NCBI GenBank assembly: GCA_022376465.1
Contig: JACDTU010000002.1
Span: 1,302,001-1,366,000, forward strand
Reading direction: 5' to 3'
DNA length: 64,000 nt
Source of the DNA: Cubamyces lactineus
Taxonomy: Eukaryota; Basidiomycota; Agaricomycetes; Polyporales; Polyporaceae
Shown one piece after another: positions 11,801-22,921 of this stretch. Each line of letters starts with the position of its first letter. Within the stretch, counting starts at the first letter, position 1. A model generated the notes under the pieces. That model had not been told where the DNA came from, did not search any database, and saw only the letters and a program-made list of their open reading frames with translations. The position numbers and the translations under genes were made by a program.

Positions 11801-12644
11801 CGAATGGCAGGACTGTCTGCAGCGAGTACCTGGTCCTTCTTGTCTTTCCAGTAGAAGCCCATCCATTGGCCTACAAAACATATTGATTAACGCCATAGTG
11901 TGGCTCAAAAGGATTAGTGTACGCGCCTCCGGAAGTTACGAAGGGCTCCTCGGTGACAGAGAAGAGACTGTAGAACCCTGCAAGATGGTCGTCAAGTAAC
12001 TCAAGGGGAATAGGCGTCGTGCTTTGTGCGCACCTACTCCGAATGCACCGATCTTCTCCTCGTCCGGGTTGCCCTCGGCTATATTGGGAGTGAGCCGGGA
12101 GTGAACGTACGCATGATGGACATTACGCACCAATCTTCTTCAAGCGGCTCCAGTCTTCGTCTCGGAATACTATACCGTTGTTCTTGAAGGTCCACTGGTG
12201 CACCTGCTCTTCGTGTGAGTTGCCATCCAAACCAGCCGAGAGAGAGGTCTCACAGCGGTCGTCTTTAAGTCCGGCAGCTGCTCCGCGTCCCTGGCGATGA
12301 CAGCGTTCTCCGCCCCGTCCTCAGGAGCTTTGTTCTTCCGTTCCAGATACGCCTTGGTTTCAAAATGAATCTCCACAGCCGTTGCACTTGCGTCGTCGGA
12401 GTTCTGTAGCAATTCCCGGAAGACTACGCCCTCTCAGACGAGAGCTCGTTGCGCAAGTACGTGGTATGCACACCTGTGAACTCTCCAGAGTATCTCGCCA
12501 ACACCTTGTCGATCAAGGCCCGCTGGTTCACCTCCACGGACTCGTCGTGGCCGGACTCCCACTTGGAAGAGCCACCGCCGTGAGCCGGTATGTCCGCATC
12601 GGAATAGCGAGTCTACGCACCAATGCATTGCGCACATTCGCCAT
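5884..12644 (-). CDS. Large sacsin/HSP90-type ATPase-domain protein (DUF3684 type) with C-terminal HExxH motif
   Basis: Very large protein of unknown function, cut by many short introns. The N-terminus splices as MANVRNALWESGHDESVEVNQ. A GHKL-type ATP-binding domain follows: N-box FRELLQNSDDASAT, then FKNNGIVFRDEDW and EEKIGAFGVGFYSLFSVT, the sacsin-like layout. The middle (about 11.5-8.2 kb) carries long helical stretches such as YRMIKTGDWTIAQLIKYL and resembles the fungal DUF3684 family. A low-complexity Ser/Pro region lies near 6.7-7.3 kb. The C-terminus is YFTLAHEIAHNLVKAHNSEH and ends in FTKLIANQ. The motif H-E-x-x-H-x5-H there is a metallopeptidase-like zinc site. The role is unknown; by analogy with sacsin it may be a chaperone-like ATPase. 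The start was chosen by splicing a 60-nt intron after ATGGCGAATGTGCGCAATGC; inner exon borders were not all resolved. Confidence 0.8.
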
Positions 12645-13181
12645 AGCTCTCGTCGTTATGTCTCTCGTAAGAGGTCGTTTCAATCGTTGCGTTCCACTCT
12701 GGTTCTGCCTAGTCGTACAGAGACAGCGTTGTGGAGATAGTAAGGAAGCGGATGATGCTCAGCAAGTCGTTGTGTGCTTGGCGAAGTGCTCCACGTCGAC
12801 CAGGACGATTATAAGGACAGACGTAAACGCGCGGTACTGCGCGGTAGCTTGCGGACGGGGCAGGTTGTGGCTGGTGGACCGCCAATTAATCTAAGTAGTG
12901 TGCGGAGGTGAAGGAGCTGTGTATATGTCATGCTTGGTGATGAACGCGCAGCGACATTGCGCGCGCGCCTATACACGCGTCGCGATGGGCGCCTACATGA
13001 CTTTTCGACAGCCCACTGGGCCACACTTGAGCTTAAGCCTCTTTGCTTGACCCCGTCTTCTCTTCTCGGCTTCATCTCTCACGCGCAAGCTCACGGCAAG
13101 CTGAATCGCTTCCTACGCGTGCATCTCGCGCGCACATCCTCTTGCTCTCCCTTGTATATAGCGCGGCGCACGAGAACAAGC
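12645..13181. other. Intergenic, divergent promoters
   Basis: About 540 bp between the divergent large ATPase gene and QTRT2. A tgtatata sequence lies at about 13154, only some 25 bp before the QTRT2 ATG, which is too close to be a normal TATA box for that start. Nothing else stands out. Confidence 0.4.
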
Positions 13182-14988
13182 ATGGCCGCGCGCGCACAGC
13201 CGCTTTTTACCCCATCCTCACCAACTCCGAAGTTTGGCCCGCGCACAGGGAGCCTCACGATCAAGCGCAACGGCGATGAGGCCCTGCACAAGACAGAGAC
13301 CCCCGCGCTTTTAGCCGCAACCTCGCGCGGTATCGTTCCCCACCTCTCGCGAGATCATGTTCAGCGCACCCGAGTCATTCGGCATATCCAGCTGCCCTTC
13401 GAGTCCTTGTAAGGCGCACTGTTCTCCTTTCCGCGAGGGCGATTCCGCCTACGACTTCCTCTAACGTGGGCCTCGTCCTCTTTCAGCATCGACAGGAATC
13501 CACCTGTCCCAACCCTGGTCGATGGACCGCATCCTCTGCACACTTTCTTGGGATACTCAGCCGACAGCCACATCCTCACCATGACACTGCGCGATCCGTC
13601 CGATGGACGGAAGATGCCTCCGAACGGCAATGACTTTGTCGCGGCACATTGCACGCGAGGTGTACGCAAGGTGAGTACGGTAGGGTCATATGCGCTATCG
13701 CACCAAGCTCACCCCTGGATAGGTTACAGCGTCTTCCTGGAATGCGTTCGTGGAGAAATGCAAACCTGACATTGTGGTCGCGCTCTCGGACACACCCTTC
13801 ACCCTCCCCCCGCACTCGCAGAAGCGGCTCACTAAAAGCATTGAGCGGTCGATCGCCTGGATTACTAGTCTCCTGAAGGCTCCGGCAACCGCGCATGGCG
13901 ATACAGCGCATTGGCACTCGCGCCATGTCTTCTTGCATCTTGCAGGAGGTATCAACCCTGAAGCACGCGCAGAGTTCGCAGAACGGTTAACAGACCCCGT
14001 CGACCACAAGGACGCGGACGCTCTTGCACCGTACAATACTCTCGATGAGGGCATCTCCGGCTATGTCTTCGATCTTCTTCCCTTGAGGGCTGCGCTCGCG
14101 GTGGAGTCACGGAAGCCGATAGATGAAGGGGACTTGGCGGGTGGTTTGGTTCGTGTCAGCGATCGACATCGTTCCTCTCCAGAATCTTCCTTGCGTCTGG
14201 CAGAGCTACTACAGTGCTCTCTACAAGTGCTGCCAGAAGAAAAGCTCCGTATTGTCAACTCGCCCGTATCTCCTCATGAAGTGCTTCGCCTAATCCGAGA
14301 CGTCGGTGTCGACCTGCTGGATTCCTTCTGGGCACAACGCGCGGCTGACATGGGGATTGCACTCGATTTCCGCTTCCCAGTACCCGACAATCTCGAGCCC
14401 ACAGGAACTGCTTGCGCGCCCCCGCGAAAACGGGTAAACGGGAAGTCAGATCTCGGACACAACTTATTCGACTCTATCTATGTGCATGACCACATCAGGC
14501 TGGCTTCGGCATTCCTGGACGGGCTAACAGCCGACAAGTTCGAGCACAACCATCCGGTATGTGATTGCGAAGCATGTTCTCCGCGCGCGCCCTCGTCGCG
14601 GGTCCTTCACAGTGCGGTCGACGTGCACGCTTGGCAAGACCCATCATGTCCGACCTCGCCAAGCGCGCTGCAACCACCGGTGACGCGTTCGTACGTGCAC
14701 CATCTCCTGCATACACACGAAATGTCGGCGCACGCGCTGCTCGCGATGCACAACGTCACAGTCTTCTCTGCATTCCTCGACGGTATTCGCGCTACTATCA
14801 CGCGCGGACCCGAGGAATTCTCGCGGGAGGTCAAGCGGTTCGAAGAAGCGTACGACGAGGAGCTGGTTCTATGGCGCGAGGCGGAGGTGATGTGGCTGCA
14901 GGTTGAGCGTGCGCGAGGAAAGGGTCGACTTGCGCGCGAGAAGGAGAAGCAGGTCGAGTCGACGATTGGGACCGCCGTTGACCTGTAG
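13182..14988 (+). CDS. QTRT2: Queuine tRNA-ribosyltransferase accessory subunit 2
   Basis: Partner of the catalytic QTRT1 subunit in the enzyme that swaps guanine-34 for queuine in tRNAs with GUN anticodons. Three exons start at MAARAQPLFTPSSPTPKFG. They include TPALLAATSRGIVPHLSRDH, LVDGPHPLHTFLGY, and GISGYVFDLLP, which aligns with the TGT barrel GxEGY...LP region. Later come LRLIRDVGVDLLDSFWAQRA, a zinc cluster VCDCEAC, and YVHHLLHTHEMSAHALLAMHN. The QTRT2 rather than QTRT1 call rests on the N-terminal LAATSRGxVPHLSRDH segment and the weak active-site conservation. About 35 residues are inserted between CDCEAC and TRSYVHHL. The C-terminus is a charged helix. Confidence 0.88.
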
Positions 14989-15221
14989 ACTAGACGTACT
15001 GGATCGTGCTGAGCACTGTTGTGGCTGTCGTAAAGCTGGATGAGTGTAGCGGCGGACCCGCGCGAGATGAACGGAAGGATGCGCAGTATGCGGGCCGGCG
15101 GCTATCCCCGGATTCCCACGTTCCTGGAGCCCCGGAAGTCGAGAGGCGCTTGATGAACGTCAGTTGCGACTCGCAAGCTCATACTGTACTCCTCCCCCTC
15201 CCGCCCAGGCCAGCGCAGGCC

Positions 15222-18200
15222 ATGTCCAAGTTCACCCCCACCCCGCAAGAACTCGCGCTCGTCAACCAGATCTTCACCCAGGCCGACGCACAGAAGCTTG
15301 GCGTCATCACCGGCGATGCCGCCGTCAAGGTCTTCAGCGGCACCAAGCTCCCTCCTTCCGTCCTTGCCGAAGTCTGGAACATTGCAGACGAGGACAACAA
15401 CGGCGTGCTGACCCGTAAGGGCGTTGGAATTGCCGTTCGTCTCCTCGGGCACGCCCAACGCGGCGAGCGTGTCACAGAAGCTCTGGTGAACAAGCGTGAG
15501 CAGCCTCGTATTCTCCGCCATCGCGTGTGCCTGTAATCAAGCCTGCCTCGTATGTAGCTGGTCCTGTACCCACTATCGAAGGCCTTCCTCCGCTGCCTGC
15601 GCCCTCAAGTATTGGCGTGCCCCCCGCCAAGTCTCCACCACCGGGCCTACCGCCTCTCACGCCCCAGGATAAGTCCAAGTTCTTGAAGCTATTCCTGGGA
15701 TGCCATCCAGTGAACGGGATCCTGAGCGGTGCGCCATCCCCTGACTCTCGGAAACGCTGGCAGCAGACTCAACGTTACTTCAAACAGGAGAGAAGGCGCG
15801 CGACGTTTTCGTCAAATCGAAGCTGCCCGTCGACAAGCTGTCCCAGATATGGTGCGTCATCTTTGCTGGTTGACCGGGAGGTGCTGACTGTGGCCTGCCA
15901 GGAATCTCGCGGATACCAAGAATCGGGGTGCACTGGACGCGACGGACTTCACCATCGCCATGTACCTGATTCAAGCATCCATGTCTGGACAGCTACAAAC
16001 AATCCCTGCGACATTACCGCCCTACATCTACGAGCAGGCGTCGAACGGCGTGGTCCCGCAAGCAACTGGCGACAGTGGCCATATGAGCCCATCACTAACG
16101 GGAGGCTTCTCTAGCCGACCTATGCAACCACAATATACAGGACAGGCCCTTTCGTCTATTCAACCCCAGATGACCGGCCAGACGTTCTCGTCAATACAGC
16201 CTCAAATGACAGGACCGATGCGATCGACATCAAACGCGCCTCCTCTCCCAGCGCGTTCAGGCCCGCCGTCGTCTACCGGCCCTACGTTCCCCTTCCTCCA
16301 GCAGCAGTCTACGGGTGCAAGTCCCCAGTGGGATGTCACTCCGCAGGAGAAGGCAAACGCCGACCGCATCTTCGACGGCCTCGATTCACAGAAGAAGGGG
16401 TATATCGAGGGAGATGTTGCAGTTCCATTCATGTTGCAGTCTAAACTGCCCGAAGACGTGCTCGCTCAAGTCTGGTAAGGAAGGCTCACAGCCGCTTCTT
16501 CACATCATTACTGATCGTATGCGTGTTGCAGGGATCTTGCGGACTTGAACAACGATGGCCGTCTGACCCGAGATGGCTTTGCAGTCGCCATGCATCTCAT
16601 CCAAGGGAAGCTCGCAGGAAAGGAAATCCCCACCACCCTCCCGCTGTCTCTCGTACCTCCCACGATGCGCGGTTCCGGCTCTGCCCTTCCAGCTCCCTCT
16701 CAGCCTCAAGTTCCAGAGGCAATCAAGGACTTGCTTTGGGACGACTCTCCGCCAGCATCGGCGACTGCGCCTACCCACCCGCAATCGGTATTGCAGCCCC
16801 AGGCGACCGGGACGCGTTCGCCCTACCCGGCTCCGACCATGTCCCCTCCGCCACGTGCGACGCCCGCGCCTGTGTCGGACCCGTTCTCGAGCGGTCCGTT
16901 TGGGTTCAGTCCTGCGCGTACGTTCCGCACAGATTCTGTCTTTGGAATATTCGCTGAACGTCGTGGTTCCTACAGCGGCTGCTCCCCAGCCACACAAAGA
17001 TCTGCTGGGCGATGATGATGAACCTCAGGCGAGCTCGCCGCCCTTGCAGGATCAGTCGGCTGAGATTGGGAATGTCAAAAACCAGCTCAACTCAACCAAT
17101 AGGTCTCTGGAGACAGCGAAGACCGAGCGTGCGAGCCTTGAGCGTCAGCTGACTGAGCAGGCGGCTATGCTTGCCAGTCTGCAGACGCAGTTGTCGTCGG
17201 CGAAGGCGGCGTACGACACGGAGACGCGTCTGCTCGGGACGCTCAAGGAACGCTTCGCGTCGCAAAGCGCGGAGATCCAGAAGACACGGGAGGAGCTCAT
17301 TCACGCTGAGAGTGACCTGAGCGCCACGCGTGTTGAGAAAGCCGAGGTTGAGGGCGCGCTCCTCCGCGACAAGGAGGAGGTGCGTGACCTGCACCGGAAG
17401 ATGTCCGAAGTCGGCGCACAGATCGAGGCGACGAAGGCAGAGGTTGAGAAGCTCAAGAAGGAGGCGAAACAGCAGAAGGGCCTGCTCGCTATTGCTAAGA
17501 AGCAGCTGGCGACTCGTGAGGCGGAGAAGGCCAAGGTTGACAAGGAACTTGAAGAGGCCAAGGCTGAGCTGCAGGAGGTCACGACGGAGCGCGAGGACAC
17601 AGAGGCTCAACTTCACAAGCTGGACGAACAGCCCGTGCACCTCACAAACGGCCATGTGTCGCCCCCGCCAGCTGCACCCAGTCCGGACCCGTCGCTGATG
17701 TTCGCAGCGGCGCACCCGCTTCCGACGTCTCCCGAGGTTTCGCCACCCGCGTCGGTCGCTGGCAAGAGCACCAACCCCTTCGAGCGGTTGGCTATGTCTT
17801 CTAGCCCCCGCCCGGAGTCTCCGTTCTTGCCCTTCGTTGCGACTTCGACCCTGCCTACGCCGACGGCCGCTCCTGCTCAGGAGGAGAACGCCGAAGACCC
17901 GTTCGGGTTCAAGGAGATGGGCGGGGACGAGCCCCAAACCCAAGCCGCGGAACCCGAGACTCCCAAGCCCCCTGCGTCGCCCGCCCCTCTGACCATCGGC
18001 TCGCCGAAGCAGCAGGAGCTTGTCTCTCCTGCCGATACCGATCTCTTCACTACTCCTCCGTCCACTGCTACCGGCCCTGAACACATTATCACCCCTCAAC
18101 TCGACGAGCCAGAAGCCTCCCGCTTCCCTGCACTGGATGACAATGTCACGGACGACAGTGCACCGACGCCTACTGCGCCGCCGACCGCCACCCCGCACAA

Positions 18201-19725
18201 CCCGCAACTTGGCGGCGAGGACACAGATCTCATGCATCAGCTTAAGGAGATCGAGCCGGAAGACTCGGACAGCGACAGCAGCAGCGAGGACGACGAGCCA
18301 CTAACTGCCGTCAAGGCCAAGCTCACCGACTCTGCAGAGAAGCACACCGACGGCGCCGCCGCAGGCGGGTCTGCTTTTGACGATTCATTCGGCGTCTCAA
18401 GCACGGATCAGCCACTGCAGGCGTCGCCCCCAAAGGACCTTGCTGCATTCTCCAGCGCGACTGAGTCCACTGCTGGTGGATCCGCCAGCGCGTTCGCGAG
18501 CATGTTCGAGACCCCTGCAGTGTCACGGGAGCCACCGCCCTCCGCGCCGATCCCCGCTGTCGTCGAGACTACGCAGCCGAACGGGTCTGCCGCTCCGGCC
18601 TCTACTGCACCGACGACGTCGGGCGTGAACGAGTTCGACCAGGCTTTGGGAAAGCTGCCGAGCATGGAGAGCAGCGCGACGTCATCCCAGTTCACCAACC
18701 TCACGTTCGACTCTGCCTTCGATGACAACTTTGACTTCGCCGCTGCGCTTGCGGCTCAGCCTACAACCAACGGCACGGCCGAGACGAACGGTACCTCTGC
18801 GTTCCCTCCTCCGCCGACGGCATCGACTGCGACTGTCACGCCTGCACGTCAGGGTGGTAACAGCTTCGACGATGTTTTTGGCACTCAGGCGACCCAAGCC
18901 GCCGCTAGCGCTGTGGTCGTCCCTGCTGCTGTCCAGCCGATCCCCACGTTCCCAACTCCTACGTTCCCGACCCCTGCCCAGCCCGCTCCTCAGGCTTCGA
19001 AGCAATTGTCTTTTGACGATGCTTTCGGTGGCGGAAGTGCGCCACAGAACCTCGCTGCGAGCACCTCCACCCGGAGCAACGGCGGATTCTCGTTCGACGA
19101 CGCATTCGGTGGAAACGAGGATACTCTCGCGCTTGACAGCTCGTTCAGCAGTCAAACATCGTACCAGCCTCCTCCTGGTCAACCTCCAAGCAAGAGCGGA
19201 GGGTCACAGCCGTTCCCCACATCGTCTGCGGCTTCGTCGCCCAGAGGCTCAAGCTCGACCCAGCCTGGGGGCAGGCGATCGTCGTCTCCTGCGGGTCGTG
19301 TGTCCTCGCCTACTCCCCGCCACTCGTCGCCACCACCGCGCCATTCCTCCCCTAGACCGCGCCCTGGGACAGGCGACTCAACCAAGGAGAAGGCTGCTGC
19401 AACGCGGCACAACAGATTGAGCGTACGTTACCATCTATCCGTACCATTCGACGCGTGATTGACTGACGGACTGACGTGAATCCTTTCGGGGCTGCAGATC
19501 CGTCTCCCGTTCGGGCGGAAGAAGAAACATCATGACGCTCCGCCTGTGCCGGCGCTAGCGCAACAGCAGATCGTCGAGGACCCGACGCCGGCTGTCGAGG
19601 ACGACGTGGAGGCTGTGAAGACGCTCTGCGGCATGGGCTTCAGCCGGACGCAGGCGGTGACCGCGCTGGAAGAGCATGGATACGACGTCCAGCGCGCCCT
19701 GAACAGCTTACTAGGTTCGTCGTGA
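15222..19725 (+). CDS. EDE1: EDE1/EPS15-like endocytic scaffold with three EH domains, coiled coil and UBA
   Basis: Early endocytic site protein that gathers adaptors at the plasma membrane. EH domain 1 runs from MSKFTPTPQELALVNQIF to NIADEDNNGVLTRKGVG. EH2 includes PPLTPQDKSKFLKLF and NLADTKNRGALDATDF. EH3 spans WDVTPQEKANADRIFDGLD to DLADLNNDGRLTRDGF. EH domains bind Asn-Pro-Phe peptides. Between EH2 and EH3 are several (I/L/V/M)xxQxTG repeats. A long coiled coil follows (about 17050-17640), then a Ser/Pro/Thr-rich tail with FDDAFG-type repeats. The last exon ends with a UBA domain (VKTLCGMGFSRTQAVTALEE). This is the canonical Ede1 order. The ATG at 15222 begins EH1 directly. A second EH-domain gene lies at 31.5-34.6 kb. 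Confidence 0.93.
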
Positions 19726-21371
19726 TCGATATTCGCGCGCCCGTTGTTGGCGTTGGTTGGCGTTGGACGTGGCGGCGTCGTGTCTCTCGTTAGCTCGGAC
19801 CTGGAGTGCTGATCGTGCCGTTGTGCTCTACTTTACAGGTACACAATAATCTGTATGCACCGTCGGAGTCGTAGTTTCTAGAGCTCTTCTCTCATTCTTT
19901 GGCATTCTGAACCTACGCTCCCCTCCCTCGCTACCCTTCCAATGCTACTACTTCGTTGCAATCACGTTTCGCCTTCTCTCAGCTTCTTTGACGGATGTGA
20001 ATAATCCCATTCCTATGACACCAAGGGCACCTCTGTATACGTCACTCGTTCTGCACCCACCGCTCGCGCCACCCTCGTTTGGATAGTCTTATTATGATCT
20101 CCTTCCTCCTTATTCCCTCTCTGAACGCGCCGTTATTCGACGACCCGCGCTCCATTGACAGGCCAAAGTAGTAATCCGCTATTTCTCGATTCGAATGGAC
20201 GATCCTTGTTCGCGACTCACACGTGCACTGCGTGCTTCCGTACTTCTCGGGTCGCGCTGCGAAGTTGCGTTGTATTGAGTGGCCTGGACGGAGACAGCGC
20301 TCGAGTCGCGTTTGTGTACGCGATCGGCCCTCCTACCCTTCTTCACGCAGAACGCCACGACGAAGGACAAACAAACCCCTGTCATTGGCGCCGCGGGCAT
20401 GTTAGCATCTTGTTCTCTCAGAATTTCTCTGGCCACCCATTCAAAACTGGTTGTGTACAGTGCATGGTACGCGTGGACTCCAGTAAGTGCCGTATCATAT
20501 ATTTAGGACTTCAAGGAATGCTAGCTATTGGCCGGTCTCGGCACCTATGGCAGAACGTTCAATGGGGGCGATGCTGCTTTCATTGGGGCTGCCAGTGGCA
20601 GAGTGGCTGCATAGGCATAGGAAAGAAATGTGGAGAACGAACAAAGCGGGGGTCGTGTGAGCCAAAAGAGCTCGCGGCCAAGAATGGACAAGTGAACATT
20701 GTATCGAGCGCACAGCCCCGGTGGCCGAAGACGGGTGCATATTCGCGCCAGGCCACGCAAGTTCTCTTAAGCAGCAAAGTACTCGAAACGGGCCACAGCT
20801 TCTACGTTCAACCTCGACCGTCCATACTACCTCCCTCAGACACGTCCCAAGCGCTGCGCGGACAAACAAGCTTGCAATTGGTCGACGGCGCGGCACCGCC
20901 GCCGTCAGCACTTTGCGATTGTTCCACGTCCCACAATCAGCCCGGTCTCGACGGACGTCTCCATAAATTGGCATCACGCTGGGGCGAGCACCCGCGCTGC
21001 TGACCCGCTACGGCCGCGTACGCCCTCTTCCGGTTCCTTCCCGCTTAGCACGCTGCACCTCGACCCAGTCGCCATCTGCACCGCCCGCGCCCGGCTCAAG
21101 TCACGACGCGAGCACCTGTCTGAATCCGCGGCCCCGCGACTCGGTCTCGGAGTCTGAGCCTGTAAGGCTTTATATACAGACCCCGGCGAGAGCCACGCTT
21201 GTCATACTCCGTGAACGCTAGCCAGCACCCAACCTTCTTCTGTACCGCGACGGGCTGAACCGTAGTTGTCCGCAGTGAACAGTTGGCGCGCTGCCGCTCG
21301 CTACACCGCTTTGCTTTCGTCCACCCAACTACACCCGCAGAATAAACGGTGAACTACCGTGCAGTAGCGCC
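19726..21371. other. Intergenic, long, one unexplained open frame
   Basis: About 1.65 kb between EDE1 and the phosphodiesterase. The first 400 bp are pyrimidine-rich and look like 3' UTR. An 849-nt open frame (20155-21003, +) opens on TTG, is rich in Cys and Trp, and resembles no family I know; I treat it as chance. The last 200 bp hold the phosphodiesterase core promoter. Confidence 0.45.
21169..21177 (+). promoter_or_regulatory. TATA box of the cAMP phosphodiesterase gene
   Basis: The sequence TTTATATAC lies about 200 bp upstream of the ATG at 21372, in an otherwise GC-rich stretch. It is a good match to a fungal TATA element; the leader is longer than average. Confidence 0.5.
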
Positions 21372-22921
21372 ATGACGACATTCGACCTGTTCGTCCTCGG
21401 ATGCGGTAGGTCGTTTGCTTGACAGACTTGCACTTCCGAGACTCGGTGTTCAAATCGTGGCTTCCCTAGGTGGCGGTCCCTACGAGGACAATCTATCTAG
21501 GTAAAGCACTAACTCCATTGAACGATAGCCGTTGCCAGACGCTGACCGACTCGGACGTAGTTACTTTCTAAAAGCGAGCGACGCGTCATGGAAGGACGGC
21601 GTCATTGCCCTTGAAGCAGGTAAGCTTTTGTCACTTTTCAGACACCTTGAAGTTATGGCATATTCCGTGACGCGTTCTAATTCCTACGCGTAGGCTCAGC
21701 CCTTGGCGCAGTAAGAAAGCTGCTCGCGACACACGCCGACGTTTTCGCTACGGAAGCAGAGTCGGTTGAGAAACTTACGCCGGCCGAAGTTTACTCGTGG
21801 ATACAGTACGTTCTGTGGGAAGACATGAAATGCTAGTAACTTGGCACTGATAGATCTGAGTGACTAGGTGCTATCTAATAACGCACCCCCACCTTGACCA
21901 TTTAAGCGGTCTCGTCCTCTCTGCAGGGTCAACACCGCGCTCCTCAGTGCCAGTGCACGGCACCCAATATACTCTAGAGGCTATTTCAGATGTCTTCTCC
22001 GGAAAAGTCTGGCCGGCATTAGCTAGTTGGACCAAACGGCTAGACAAACCTCTTCTACTCTCTCCGTACGTCAACGTCAACATCTACGAACATTGAGCTC
22101 CAGGTTGACCAACGTACACCAGGCTGTCTCCAGAGGACGGATACGTCGCCTTGACCGACACCATATCCGTCCGCACCATGCCCATTAGTCACGGTCAAAG
22201 TCCCATATCCACAGGCGCCACCGACACGCCTACGCGTTCACCCGACTCACATAGCGCAAACTCGCGCAGCTTCGAGCCGTACGCGAGCAGCGCCTTCTTC
22301 CTGCGTCACATACCCTCAGCGCACGAGTTCCTCTTCTTCGGGGACGTCGAACCCGACTCGCTCTCTTCGCGCCCACAGACGCGCGACGTCTGGCGCACCG
22401 CGGCGCCCAAGATCCCACACACCCTCTCCGCGCTCTTCATTGAGTGTTCCTGGCCCGCCGGGCGCCCGGACGCGCTCCTCTACGGTCACCTGAGCCCTGC
22501 GCACCTCGCGGACGAACTTTCAGTGCTCGCGCGCGAGGTCATAGCGTCTCGTGCCCGTTCGCGCGCGAACTCGCGCGGGTCAGGCTCGGACGGCGATGAG
22601 GCGGACGACAACGAAGATGATGGGAACGACAGGCGGCGAAAGCGCCGAAGGCAGTCAGACGAGGATGCCGAGGTGGACGTCCACGGCGCCCTCGCTGGGC
22701 TGCGCGTGTTCGTGGTCCACTGCAAGGACGACCTACATGGGAAGTATGACAAGCCGATACACGAAGTCATCGCGGGCCAGGTCCGGGAGCTTGTCGAAGA
22801 TCGCGCGTTGGGCGCGGAAATCGTCGCCGTAGAGCAGGGCATGCTCATCTGTGCGTTCCTCTCATCCGTGACATGTGCTCTGAGGGCGCGATTGCTGACG
22901 GATCTGCGCATAGCAATATAA
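21372..22921 (+). CDS. PDE1: Class II (low-affinity) 3',5'-cyclic-AMP phosphodiesterase
   Basis: Hydrolyses cAMP to AMP and so damps protein kinase A signalling. Exons splice from MTTFDLFVLGCGGGPYEDNL through YFLKASDASWKDGVIALEAG to the metal-binding motif YLITHPHLDHLSGL, the HxHxDH signature of this metallo-beta-lactamase-fold class. PVHGTQYTLEAISD and MPISHGQ follow, then FLFFGDVEPDS and ALFIECSWP with YGHLSPAHLADEL. The end is VFVVHCKDDLHGKY and EIVAVEQGMLISI. The stop is split by the last intron (22921). Between the HLSP helix and VFVVHCKDD sits a charged insert with acidic runs and the basic cluster RRRKRRR, a possible nuclear signal. Confidence 0.92.

Noticed and set aside
12434..12637. 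Separate small gene at the start of the large ATPase gene
   Set aside because: Splicing a 60-nt intron puts this region in frame with the ATPase domain as its first exons.
16574..19458. Long minus-strand frames opposite the EDE1 coiled coil and tail
   Set aside because: They are Arg/Leu-rich shadows caused by the GC-biased codons of EDE1.
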